DNA from: Lachnospiraceae bacterium
Lineage (GTDB): Bacteria > Bacillota > Clostridia > Lachnospirales > Lachnospiraceae
DNA: 47,059 nt
Direction of reading: 5' to 3'
Assembly: GCA_024693545.1 (NCBI GenBank)
Contig: JAILKT010000016.1
Coordinates: forward strand, 1-47,059
The position numbers and the translations under genes are program-made. The number at the start of each line of letters is the position of its first letter. The stretch's first letter is position 1. A model generated the notes under the pieces. That model saw nothing but the letters and a program-made list of their open reading frames with translations, searched no databases and was not told where the DNA came from. Shown in pieces: positions 1 to 7,618 of this stretch.

Positions 1-160
1 TTACGCACACCTCTATAAATGGACGAAATGATGACACCTGGGGGACGGGGGTTGGGGTCCATTCATGACACCCACCCCCCGTCCCCAAGGTGTCATGAAT
101 GGACCCCAACCCCCGTCCCCAAGGTGTCATCATTTCGTCCATTTATACAGTTGTGCGTAA
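1..160. repeat. Near-perfect inverted repeat, arms of about 72 bp, at a convergent gene junction
   Basis: Bases 1-72 are the near-exact reverse complement of 89-160, with a 16-base centre (73-88). The outer 30 or so bases of each arm encode the last codons of two convergent ABC exporter genes. The inner part is G/C-skewed intergenic DNA built on the words TGACACC, GGGGACGGGG and GGTCCATTCATGACACC. Short GGGGACGG/TGACACC repeats resemble dispersed intergenic repeats of clostridial genomes. The hairpin could serve as a bidirectional transcription terminator for both exporter genes. Confidence 0.85.
2..31 (+). CDS. C-terminal tail of a second ABC exporter (5' part outside the window)
   Basis: Reading the plus strand from base 2 gives the nine residues YAHLYKWTK followed by TGA at 29-31. 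The ABC exporter on the opposite strand (130-1860) ends YAQLYKWTK, so these codons are best read as the last codons of a homologous ABC exporter that enters from the left and converges on it. Only the tail is inside the window. Many firmicute ABC exporters work as heterodimers, but a convergent arrangement is unusual for partners, so a duplicated gene or an inverted duplication is equally possible. The identification rests on nine residues and their mirror-image DNA context. Confidence 0.6.
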   Translation, partial: YAHLYKWTK

Positions 161-1860
161 ATCCCCTGCTTTGCCATCAGTTCATCATGCGTGCCGGACT
201 CTTCGATACCGTTTTCGGTGAGGACGAGTATCCTCTCTGCATTTCTGATCGTTGAAAGCCTATGCGCAATGACGAAAGTCGTTCTGTTCGCGGCAAGCCT
301 CTCAAGCGACTCTTTCACAATGTTCTCGCTCTCATTATCAAGCGCACTTGTCGCCTCATCGAAAATGAGGATCGGCGGGTTCTTCAGGAACACTCTCGCA
401 ATCGAAAGCCTCTGTTTCTGCCCTCCCGAAAGTTTCACGCCCCGCTGCCCGATATCGGTATCATAACCGTTCGGAAGCTCTTCTATGAACTCATGCGCGT
501 TAGCGAGCTTCGCCGCCTGCACAACTTCCTCGCGAGTCGCATTCGGCTTTCCGTAGAGAATATTCTCGTAAACGGTTCCCGCAAAGAGGTACACATCCTG
601 CTGCACGATACCGATGTTGTCCCTCAATGACTTGAGCGTTACTTCCCGTATATCCTTTCCGTCAACGCTTATGCTGCCGTTTGTCACTTCATAAAATCTC
701 GGTATCAAGCTGCAAAGAGTTGTCTTGCCGCCACCGGACGAGCCGACAAGCGCCACATATGAACCGGCCGAAACCTCAAGATTTATATGTCTCAGAACTC
801 TGTGGGCACTGTCTTTATATTTGAACGATACATCATCAAATCTGATATTACCCTTAACATCTTTAAGTTCCTTCGCTCCCGGTACGTCAGCAATATCCGG
901 CTCAACTGCCAGTATTTCCAGGAACCGTTCGAAACCTGTATATCCGTTTTGGAATTGCTCCGTAAAATCTATGAGCATTCTGATCGGATCGGTAAAAACG
1001 TTTATATACAAAAGAAATGTCACAAAATCCTCGACCGCAACGAGTTCCTTCGCCATAAAGATTCCGCCGGAAACTATCACTACAATGTTGATAAGCACGG
1101 TAAATGCATTGATTCCGGAATTAAAAAGCCCCATATAGTGATAACTGTTTCTTTTTGCAACAAGAAATGCATCATTGCCTTTTTTGAACTTACCTTTTTC
1201 TATATCTTCATTTGCAAACGACTTGACAACGCGGATGCCCGACAGATTATCCTCAATCTGCGAATTTATCTCCGCTATTTTTACCCTGTTTTCCCTGAAC
1301 GCCCTTTTCATTCTTTTGTTCATAAAAAACGCATATGTGAACATGGGCGGAAGTAGCGCAAATGCAGCAAGCGCCATATAAGGGCTGATGCTGAAAAGAA
1401 TGATAAATGCGCCTATGATCTTGATAAAAGAAATAGCGATATTTTCGGGTCCGTGATGCAAAAGCTCGCTTATCTCAAAAAGGTCGCTCGTTACCCTGCT
1501 CATGAGCTGACCAACCTTCTGTTCGTCATAAAAGGCAAACGAAAGCTTCTGATAATGTGCAAAGATTTCCGCTCTCATGTTATATTCCATCTTCGCACCC
1601 ATCACATGCCCGACATACGCAATATAATACTGAGCAACAAACTGTATGACGACAAGTACTATAAGCGCAATGCCGATTTTGATTATGAGCGTAACCGCCG
1701 AATCGGGCGTCATCTGATCTATATTTTGGGTAATATATCTCACCGGGAGCGGAATGATCAGGCTGACAAGTGATGCGATAAACGCAAAGAACATATCGAG
1801 ACAAAATGTCCCGATATATGGTTTGTAATAACTTGCCATCTTTTTTATGTTCTTACGCAT
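130..1860 (-). CDS. ABC exporter, fused membrane and ATPase domains (MsbA/LmrA type)
   Basis: 576-aa half-transporter that would dimerise in the cytoplasmic membrane and use ATP to export a lipid, drug or peptide. About six membrane helices lie in residues 1-320. The ATPase half follows with Walker A GSSGGGKTT near residue 375, Q-loop GIVQQDVYLF, signature LSGGQKQR near 478, Walker B ILIFDEATSALD near 498 and H-loop IAHRLS near 532, so all catalytic motifs are intact. ATG at 1860 is preceded by GAGGAG. The last ten codons lie inside the inverted repeat shared with the convergent homologue at the window edge. The substrate cannot be deduced from the sequence. Confidence 0.93.
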   Translation of the reverse strand: MRKNIKKMASYYKPYIGTFCLDMFFAFIASLVSLIIPLPVRYITQNIDQMTPDSAVTLIIKIGIALIVLVVIQFVAQYYIAYVGHVMGAKMEYNMRAEIFAHYQKLSFAFYDEQKVGQLMSRVTSDLFEISELLHHGPENIAISFIKIIGAFIILFSISPYMALAAFALLPPMFTYAFFMNKRMKRAFRENRVKIAEINSQIEDNLSGIRVVKSFANEDIEKGKFKKGNDAFLVAKRNSYHYMGLFNSGINAFTVLINIVVIVSGGIFMAKELVAVEDFVTFLLYINVFTDPIRMLIDFTEQFQNGYTGFERFLEILAVEPDIADVPGAKELKDVKGNIRFDDVSFKYKDSAHRVLRHINLEVSAGSYVALVGSSGGGKTTLCSLIPRFYEVTNGSISVDGKDIREVTLKSLRDNIGIVQQDVYLFAGTVYENILYGKPNATREEVVQAAKLANAHEFIEELPNGYDTDIGQRGVKLSGGQKQRLSIARVFLKNPPILIFDEATSALDNESENIVKESLERLAANRTTFVIAHRLSTIRNAERILVLTENGIEESGTHDELMAKQGIYAQLYKWTK

Positions 1861-1884
1861 ACAGATTTCTCCTCAATATCACAG

Positions 1885-2097
1885 CTATGCCGTTTCCAAC
1901 GTACCGATTTCCATACATCCCATTCGCTCCTTCCGACTATTTATCACCCTCGGGTGAACTACTCGGAAACAAGTCACCTTAGTAACATTTCCATTGTTCT
2001 TAAGGAGGTCTTCACCTATTTCCGTAACCAGATAAGAGTGACCGTTTACTGCGACATAGTCCGGTATTTTCTCTTTGACCAAACGCCCCACATACAT
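1885..2097 (-). CDS. 70-aa hypothetical protein, translationally coupled
   Basis: Small soluble protein of unknown function, without recognised motifs. Its ATG (2095-2097) overlaps the TAA stop of the C_GCAxxG gene by one base (TAATG), the usual arrangement for translational coupling, which is the main argument that it is real. It is probably the third gene of an operon with the esterase (2513-3232) and the redox-type protein. The N-terminal half is rich in Val, Gly and Lys and could form a small beta domain. The C-terminal part (CFRVVHPRVINSRKERMGC) is basic and contains two Cys. Confidence 0.55.
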   Translation of the reverse strand: MYVGRLVKEKIPDYVAVNGHSYLVTEIGEDLLKNNGNVTKVTCFRVVHPRVINSRKERMGCMEIGTLETA

Positions 2098-2516
2098 TAC
2101 CGCTCGGAACCGGGGGATTTTTCCGATAAAAGTTCTCCGTAAATCATCACTGCATTTCTAACACATTCTTCGCAGGGACACAGCGGTTTTCCGTCTGTGA
2201 CGGTTTTCAAATCCCTGCATTTTAATGCTCCGCACCGTTCCTTAAAAGTTTCCTGCATTTGGCGCGCTATCTTAAGCGTCCCTTTGCCCTCGGTTTTCAT
2301 CCCTGCAACCATAACAGCGCCTATGAGTGCTCCGCATGTAGCCTCAAGGTTCCCCATACCTGCGCAAAAGCCGGCCGACAGGTTCTTTAACTGTTCTTCG
2401 GTAAGATTTGTCTCATCGGCCAAAGCCGCGGTAACTGCCTGCGTACAGTTGTAGCCTCCGAAAATTTTAAGTTCTACAGCCTTTTTTGCTCTCTCTTCAA
2501 ATGTCACAGTCATCAT
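2097..2516 (-). CDS. C_GCAxxG_C_C family protein
   Basis: Cysteine-rich protein of about 139 aa. The family signature is visible in order: GGYNCTQAV, then AGFCAGMG, then ATCGALIGAVMVAG, then CGALKCRDL and a C-terminal LCPCEECV. The family is common in anaerobic clostridia, often beside redox or metal proteins, but its biochemical role is not established. The start is placed at ATG 2514-2516 because it forms an ATGA overlap with the stop of the upstream esterase. AGGAGG directly abuts this ATG, so initiation at the next ATG (2511-2513) or at GTG (2505-2507, better spacing) is also possible. Confidence 0.85.
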   Translation of the reverse strand: MMTVTFEERAKKAVELKIFGGYNCTQAVTAALADETNLTEEQLKNLSAGFCAGMGNLEATCGALIGAVMVAGMKTEGKGTLKIARQMQETFKERCGALKCRDLKTVTDGKPLCPCEECVRNAVMIYGELLSEKSPGSER

Positions 2517-3232
2517 CCTCCTATATGTTTCACCACCCACGCAAATGCCTTTGCGGTCCTTAGCTCGGCATCCCTGAAGTGATTTCCCTCATTAATTTCC
2601 AAAACCGTATTTATATTGTTTCTTCCAAAGCAGTCGTAGGCCCTGCGAATCCTATCGCCTACAGTTGACAATACCGGGTTACGCGCCTTTTCTTCTTTGT
2701 CTCCGATGCTTAAATATACATGCCTGCTCTTTATGCGGCATCCGCTCAAACTTTGTTCCCCGTCATTTTGATTTTCTTGACATGCGTCTACGTCTGTGTT
2801 GCCGGCCGTAACCTGCAATTCATCATTTCTCTCCATATATTCCGGGAATCCCGGAAACCACATCGATGGAGACGCCGCCGCAACGCCGTAAAACAAATCG
2901 GTTTGACAGGCAGCCCAAAGCGCAAAAAGCCCGGCCAGGGAGTATCCACCGATAATATAAGTCTTCGATCTGTCCTTACAATAAGACACAATCTCATCAA
3001 GCGTGCCTTGCGCACCATCGCCGAAATCATCCTTGCCAAACACGGCAGGAGCCTTCCACGGAGACAAGTCCTTGTTCCAATCGTTGACCGTGAAGGCAGC
3101 AAGCAGGAAGCTCCCGACCACACGTTTTTTTATCTCGGAATATTCACTTTCGAGCGTAGCCACGTCTCGCTCATCGATTGGCTGAATGAGGATAGTCGAG
3201 GCATCTTTGTTTCCGTACCCATATATGTCCAT
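2513..3232 (-). CDS. Putative serine esterase, alpha/beta-hydrolase fold
   Basis: 239 aa, related in layout to the putative esterase (esterase D-like) families. The nucleophile elbow is GYSLAG (G-x-S-x-G) near the middle, followed by ASPSMWFPGF, which is typical after the elbow in this group. A late EGNHFRDAE supplies the probable catalytic His. No signal peptide is present, so it is likely cytoplasmic. ATG at 3232 is the first possible start, since an in-frame stop lies just upstream, and AAAGGAG sits about 13 bases before it. It heads an operon with the C_GCAxxG protein (ATGA overlap) and the 70-aa protein. The natural ester substrate is unknown. Confidence 0.78.
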   Translation of the reverse strand: MDIYGYGNKDASTILIQPIDERDVATLESEYSEIKKRVVGSFLLAAFTVNDWNKDLSPWKAPAVFGKDDFGDGAQGTLDEIVSYCKDRSKTYIIGGYSLAGLFALWAACQTDLFYGVAAASPSMWFPGFPEYMERNDELQVTAGNTDVDACQENQNDGEQSLSGCRIKSRHVYLSIGDKEEKARNPVLSTVGDRIRRAYDCFGRNNINTVLEINEGNHFRDAELRTAKAFAWVVKHIGG

Positions 3233-3398
3233 ACACCACGTTCACTCCTTTCATGACAGATTCCGACTCGATCGTGTGCCTTGCGCACCGGTAATGAGGG
3301 TTGCGTGCAGTTCACGGATACGATTTTACTGCATACAACTCTTATGACAGTATAGCAAATCCAAGGACAAGTGCAAACAGTGGATAAAGCAGCGCAAA

Positions 3399-3450
3399 AA
3401 ATAGTACTATATAGAACCTTGACATAATTAGTTCTATATGGTACTATTTT
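3399..3450 (+). promoter_or_regulatory. Promoter embedded in a 20-bp inverted-repeat operator before marR
   Basis: Left arm AAATAGTACTATATAGAACC and right arm GTTCTATATGGTACTATTTT are inverted copies with one mismatch over about 19-20 bp. The gap between them holds TTGACA (3419-3424), and TACTAT (3442-3447) follows after exactly 17 bp inside the right arm. A sigma-A promoter is therefore sandwiched in a long palindrome, as expected for an operator autoregulated by the MarR protein encoded 56 bp downstream. Confidence 0.85.
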
Positions 3451-3468
3451 GATCGTAGGAGGAAAAGT

Positions 3469-3594
3469 ATGATTTTACGCTTGCAAGCATCATACAAATT
3501 GTTATATGGAAACTCGTACAGGTTTTTTGATATCAAAAATAAAACAGATTCAGGCGCGTCTTTTTCAAAGGATTTTGCAGGAAAGCGGGGTTGA
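3469..3594 (+). CDS. Possible 41-aa leader ORF overlapping the marR start
   Basis: The only strong ribosome binding site in this leader, AGGAGG at 3457-3462, is six bases before ATG 3469 and not before the marR ATG at 3506. Translation from 3469 (MILRLQASYKLLYGNSYRF...) runs 41 codons in another frame and stops at 3592-3594, well inside marR. It may be a regulatory leader peptide, or the sign of a one-base indel that separated the natural start from marR. Its amino-acid sequence resembles no family known to me. Confidence 0.4.
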   Translation: MILRLQASYKLLYGNSYRFFDIKNKTDSGASFSKDFAGKRG

Positions 3595-3955
3595 GGAATT
3601 CAACGGTCCCCAGGGCAGGATTTTATATGTGCTGTGGCAAAAGGACGGTGTGCCTATCGTAGAGCTGTCCGACCAAACCGGTTTGGCGAAAAACACTCTT
3701 ACAGCTATGCTCGCGAGAATGGAAGCTTCCGGCCTGATTACGCGAACTCCCGATAAGGCAGATAAGCGTCAGTCGCTCATTTCGCTGACAAACAAAGCCA
3801 GAGACCTTGAAGCAAAGTACAATGAGGTTTCAGATCAAATGAATGAGTATTTTTACGAGGGCTTTTCGGAAAACGAAACGAGTCGGATGGACGAATATCT
3901 CTCCCGTATTCTTAAAAACCTTGAAGACGCAGAACAAAACTACAAAACAAAGTAA
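3506..3955 (+). CDS. MarR-family transcriptional regulator
   Basis: 149-aa winged-helix dimeric repressor of the MarR type. The central winged helix reads VELSDQTGLAKNTLTAMLARMEASGLITR, then TPDKADKRQSLISLT with the conserved D-x-R wing motif (DKRQ). Flanking helices 1 and 6 supply the dimer interface. A 20-bp palindrome overlapping the promoter just upstream is the obvious autoregulatory operator. ATG 3506 has no ribosome binding site of its own, and a stop (TGA 3470-3472) closes the frame upstream without another start, so translation probably depends on the overlapping leader ORF. It likely also controls the adjacent flavin reductase gene. Confidence 0.9.
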   Translation: METRTGFLISKIKQIQARLFQRILQESGVEEFNGPQGRILYVLWQKDGVPIVELSDQTGLAKNTLTAMLARMEASGLITRTPDKADKRQSLISLTNKARDLEAKYNEVSDQMNEYFYEGFSENETSRMDEYLSRILKNLEDAEQNYKTK

Positions 3956-4011
3956 GCCCACACGACTCAGGTAGCGAGGCTTCTCACAAAGAAAGGAACA
4001 GGATTACTGCT

Positions 4012-4607
4012 ATGGCAAAGATACAAAGCAAAAATCACAATGACTTTTGCCCTCAGGCGTTATTTTTATACGGAACTTATAAGGAGGACAAGACTCCCGA
4101 CTTCGGTCTTTTCTGCTGGTTCAGCTACACATGGACACAGACCGATAACGGAACGGGAATGGGCGTTATGGCCTGCATAGGAACCGACAAACTCACAAAA
4201 GATCTCATCCGAAAGAACGGCATGTTCTCGGCAAACCTTGTTACAGAGGATATTCTTCCGCTTGCGGACTACTATGGGATTGTTAACGGACGAAAGGTTC
4301 CTGATAAAATGAAGTATATGCCGACTGTTGAAAAAGGTGTGGTACTTGACGTGCCCACTATCGCCGAATGCCCTGTCGCATGGAGCTTCGCGTCGATAAA
4401 GAAATTCATTTGTGTGAAGAAAGCGATGTTTATCTTTGTACCATCATGGGCGTTACGATGAAGGAAGAACTCACCGACAAGTCCGTTCCCTTCATTGAAA
4501 GATTCCGCATGGCCGCTCCCGTCTATGCCCCCGGAGAGGATCGATATTGCTCATTTGACGGTCGCGACCTTGGGAAATGGGGTACTCCGATGAAATCTCT
4601 CAAATGA
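4012..4607 (+). pseudogene. Flavin reductase-like (flavoredoxin type) gene with a frameshift
   Basis: The first 120 or so residues (from MAKIQSKNHND, through GMGVMACIGTDKLTKDLI and FSANLVTEDILPLADYYGI) fit the FMN-binding flavin reductase-like split-barrel family. After TIAECPV the frame slips. The expected continuation MELRVDKEIHLCEESDVYL...GVTM lies one base over, in a reading frame that runs to the stop at 4605-4607. One missing base close to 4376-4382 accounts for it, and restoring it gives a normal family length of about 198 aa. As written, the first frame ends at 4461 with a nonsense tail. It may be a genuine mutation or a sequencing error. A good AAGGAA site precedes ATG 4012. The gene would be expected to share the MarR control upstream. 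Confidence 0.8.
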
Positions 4608-4616
4608 AATCAATCT

Positions 4617-4946
4617 TCACACACGAGTCTTATTTTTCTTCTTGTTTATGATTGCGGTTGAAACGATTACATAAATTATCATACCGATAACAACAAGGAT
4701 TTCAAGCAGAAGAATTTTGTCACTTTCCATAAGCGTTGCGAGTCCGACAATAAGAAAAATAAGACTCAAACAACAAAAGACAACCCCGCTCTGGATGTAG
4801 TAGGGTTTCTTATCCATGGTTTCACGTTCCTTATCGGATGCATAAAGATATGCATTGTTTAAAAGGCGACCTTTCCCCATAAACGAACGTATTCCCAGGC
4901 ACAGAATAAGTGCCGCTGTTACAAATATTACAATTGATATAATCAT
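4617..4946 (-). CDS. DUF3784-like small membrane protein
   Basis: 109 aa with three predicted membrane helices (about residues 2-20, 50-70 and 76-98) and a basic C-terminus KKKNKTRV. The segment GKGRLLNNAYLYASDKERETMDKK after helix 1 matches the pattern of DUF3784 proteins of Firmicutes (GKG...AGYN..s.eEk..yd). The function of the family is unknown. GGGAGGAATAG precedes the ATG at 4946. It converges on the flavin reductase gene with a gap of only nine bases. Confidence 0.7.
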   Translation of the reverse strand: MIISIVIFVTAALILCLGIRSFMGKGRLLNNAYLYASDKERETMDKKPYYIQSGVVFCCLSLIFLIVGLATLMESDKILLLEILVVIGMIIYVIVSTAIINKKKNKTRV

Positions 4947-5000
4947 TTTTCTATTCCTCCCTTTGATTTATAACACAATTTAGTGTTTTATTGGCAACTC

Positions 5001-5549
5001 TTACAATACGTCAAAAGACATATATTCTCTGCCTTCAAGGTCCTTCCACTTAAAAATTTCGTCTTCAAGAGTCATATATCCGTGCTTCGAATTCTGCTTG
5101 GGAATAGACACCGACCCCGGATTCATATAGACGTAATCATCACCGAAACGTTCGCAAACCGGAATGTGCGTGTGTCCGTGAAGCAGTATGTCTCCTTTCT
5201 TCATGGGCGGAATATTTTCGCAATTAAAAACATGTCCGTGAGTCGCAAATATCATTCGTTTTCCCACGGGGATCAGCGCGTAATCCGCCATCGTAGGGAA
5301 TCCGAGTACCATCTGATCGACTTCCGCCTCACAATTTCCGCGAAGTGAATAAATCTCATCTTTCTTTGCATTCAGCATCTCAATGACTTTTTTCGGCGCA
5401 TATTCCTCAGGCAGATCGTTTCTCGGCCCGTGATAGAGAATATCTCCGAGCAGCAGCATTCTGCCCGCTCCCTCACGCTCATATGCCTCAAGCATCATCC
5501 TGCAATATTTTGCCGAACCGTGAATGTCCGACGCTATAAAAATCTTCAT
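5001..5549 (-). CDS. yfcE: YfcE-type metallophosphodiesterase
   Basis: 182-aa calcineurin-like phosphoesterase. The metal-binding motifs appear in order: SDIHG (D8, H10), LLGDILYHGPRN with its metal-bridging Asp, RGNCE (Asn/Cys position of the family GN motif), ATHGH and HGHTHIP. Proteins of this type hydrolyse phosphodiester substrates in vitro; the physiological substrate is not established. AGGAGGCAATTTT precedes ATG 5549. It is a single gene transcribed leftward. A family-typical length supports an intact enzyme. Confidence 0.9.
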   Translation of the reverse strand: MKIFIASDIHGSAKYCRMMLEAYEREGAGRMLLLGDILYHGPRNDLPEEYAPKKVIEMLNAKKDEIYSLRGNCEAEVDQMVLGFPTMADYALIPVGKRMIFATHGHVFNCENIPPMKKGDILLHGHTHIPVCERFGDDYVYMNPGSVSIPKQNSKHGYMTLEDEIFKWKDLEGREYMSFDVL

Positions 5550-5644
5550 AAAATTGCCTCCTAAAATCCTCCGTTTGAAGCCGACTTTAGATTATAAGTA
5601 TAGATCAACGATCTGTGCAACTGATTTTCTCATCATTGTACATA

Positions 5645-6292
5645 TTATTTCTTCCCTGTCAGATAATAAACCGCGAGAGCTGTCCTGTGCGACAGGTTCT
5701 CCTTCGAAAGGATCGATGTGATATAATTCTTGACCGTACCTTCGGAGAGGAAAAGCTTCTCGGATATCTCCTTGTTGGAAAGGCCGTCGGCAACCGCTTT
5801 GATGATATCAAGTTCCCGTTCGGTATACTTCGAAGCATCGAAGCCGATATTGCCTGTCGATATCTCCTGTTTTGATGCATTTGCAACCGTCAGGGATGCA
5901 AGGATGTTTTCTTCCATTACGCCCGTCCCGTTGTATACGGATTTGATCATCTGTTTTAAGTGATCCGGCGTATGATTCTTGATAAGATATCCCTTGGCAC
6001 CGGCTGCAAGTGCACGCGCTACAAGCTCATCATCATCGAAAGTTGTCAATATCAGAACTTTTCCGAGCCCCCGCCTCACAATCTCGGCAGTTGCGTCGAT
6101 CCCGTCCATGAGAGGCATCTGAATGTCCATAAGGAAAACATCCGGGGCCTCTTTCTCAGCGATTTCGATGGCCTCCTTCCCGTTCGAAGCACATCCGAGA
6201 ACACGGAATTCATCGTCCACATCAAGGATGATCTTCATTCCGTCACGCACAAAATCGCTGTCGTCTGCAATTATCACTTTAATCTTTTCCAT
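5645..6292 (-). CDS. NarL/LuxR-type response regulator
   Basis: 215 aa. The receiver domain has acidic residues IIADDSD near residue 10, phosphoacceptor D56 in FLMDIQMP, and conserved TTFDDDE and K in GYLIKNH. A LuxR helix-turn-helix follows (YTERELDIIKAVADGLSNKEISEKLFLSEGTVKNYITSILSK). The GTG at 6298 overlaps the ribosome binding site AGAGG, so ATG 6292, five bases after it, is the better start. It lies 108 bases downstream of its partner kinase and ends a five-gene ABC exporter/two-component operon, whose expression it probably controls. Confidence 0.93.
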   Translation of the reverse strand: MEKIKVIIADDSDFVRDGMKIILDVDDEFRVLGCASNGKEAIEIAEKEAPDVFLMDIQMPLMDGIDATAEIVRRGLGKVLILTTFDDDELVARALAAGAKGYLIKNHTPDHLKQMIKSVYNGTGVMEENILASLTVANASKQEISTGNIGFDASKYTERELDIIKAVADGLSNKEISEKLFLSEGTVKNYITSILSKENLSHRTALAVYYLTGKK

Positions 6293-6400
6293 GTACACCT
6301 CTGTATATTCGGCTTGTGCCGTGTTCCCTTTATGCGGCCTTGCACTCTCACACCGCGCGCGGGTCTCTGAACTTGATCATCCGTGCCTACGCTTATAATC

Positions 6401-7597
6401 CTAAAGCGGCAGCAACATCGTCACCTTAAAGCCTACCTCTGTTTCAAAATCTATCGTTCCGTTTGCAGAACGAACCCTCTGACGCATGCCGGAGATTCCC
6501 ATTCCGTCCTCAAAGCCCGGACACCCTGAGCCGTCATCGCTGATACTGCACCTGACCATCTTGTTCAACACCACGATCTTAATGTCGATATGACGACATT
6601 TAGCATATTTGAGCGAATTTGTAATCGCCTCAACCGCATTATCGAGGATCACTTCCCAAACCGGATTGCTTATCTGCGCAGCGTCCCCCTCCACTTCAAG
6701 TTCGGCCCGGACTCCTTTATCCTCGCAGTTTTCGCAAAGTCTGTATAGTTCAAGCAACGCCAGATCCTTTTTTTCGGGGCGTTCTTTTCTGAGAATTCCC
6801 CTGATCTCGTCCATTCCCGTTCGCATCTGATCGATCACCGCCTGAAGCATATCTCTGGATTTCTGCGGGTCCTTCTCCATGAGCACCTTAACACCCTCAA
6901 GCTGATATATCGACCCGTTAATACTGTGGCCGAGCTTATCATGCAGTTTCTGCGAAAGCGACGCACGCTCCTCAAGTATCCTGTTTTCTGCCTGAAGCAT
7001 ATTTCTTTTCAGTTCGTTCTTCGCAGCATATTCGTTTTCCCTTATATCCCTTTTGAGTCCCTGCTCAAGAACCGTATCCTCGATCATTCTCTTCTTGTAT
7101 TTTTTGATAATGAAGACGTGTTGAACGTAAATGATCGAAAGCATGCTGAGTCCGATGATACGGGTAACGATCCCTACAGGACTGTCAAGCACCGCAAGCG
7201 CGAGCGGAAGAAAATAGACAGGCAGTGGGATTCCCGGGAACTGTACCATTATCTCATAGATCACCAACGGGATCAGTATCATAAAACCGTTTCCGCATTT
7301 AACGCACATGGCCATAAGCGTTACAGCGGCGCCCGCCATTAAAAGAAGCCTCACCTTTTTTCCGACCAGTTCTTTTACGGACATAAGACCTATAAAAACC
7401 GAAACAAGCAGGAATGTCTCTACAGACACCCCCGCATCCTGTTCATATGCATCGTCCACCCCGAGGTTTGCCATGATGCCGCACACTGAAAGTACAAGCA
7501 TCAAGGCAATCCTCACGGCAGGAAAATAGTTTTCCAAAAAACGTTCTTTCATAATGATATTCTGGTCTTTCAAAATTGTTGCCACTTTCATGAGCAT
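6401..7597 (-). CDS. Sensor histidine kinase, HisKA_3 family
   Basis: 398 aa. The N-terminal half (residues 25-165) holds about six hydrophobic helices with almost no extracytoplasmic loop, so the signal is probably sensed within the membrane, as in bacitracin/DesK-like sensors. A coiled linker leads to the dimerisation helix SQKLHDKLGHSING, with H219 as the probable phosphorylated His. The HATPase domain shows an N-box VILDNAVEAITNSLKYA and glycine box DDGSGCPGFEDGMGISGMRQR. It lies 21 bases after the ABC-2 permease gene and before the LuxR regulator. No strong ribosome binding site is visible at ATG 7597, and an ATG six bases on is equally plausible. Confidence 0.92.
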   Translation of the reverse strand: MLMKVATILKDQNIIMKERFLENYFPAVRIALMLVLSVCGIMANLGVDDAYEQDAGVSVETFLLVSVFIGLMSVKELVGKKVRLLLMAGAAVTLMAMCVKCGNGFMILIPLVIYEIMVQFPGIPLPVYFLPLALAVLDSPVGIVTRIIGLSMLSIIYVQHVFIIKKYKKRMIEDTVLEQGLKRDIRENEYAAKNELKRNMLQAENRILEERASLSQKLHDKLGHSINGSIYQLEGVKVLMEKDPQKSRDMLQAVIDQMRTGMDEIRGILRKERPEKKDLALLELYRLCENCEDKGVRAELEVEGDAAQISNPVWEVILDNAVEAITNSLKYAKCRHIDIKIVVLNKMVRCSISDDGSGCPGFEDGMGISGMRQRVRSANGTIDFETEVGFKVTMLLPL

Positions 7598-7618
7598 TTC
7601 TGCGCTTCGACGGACTCT

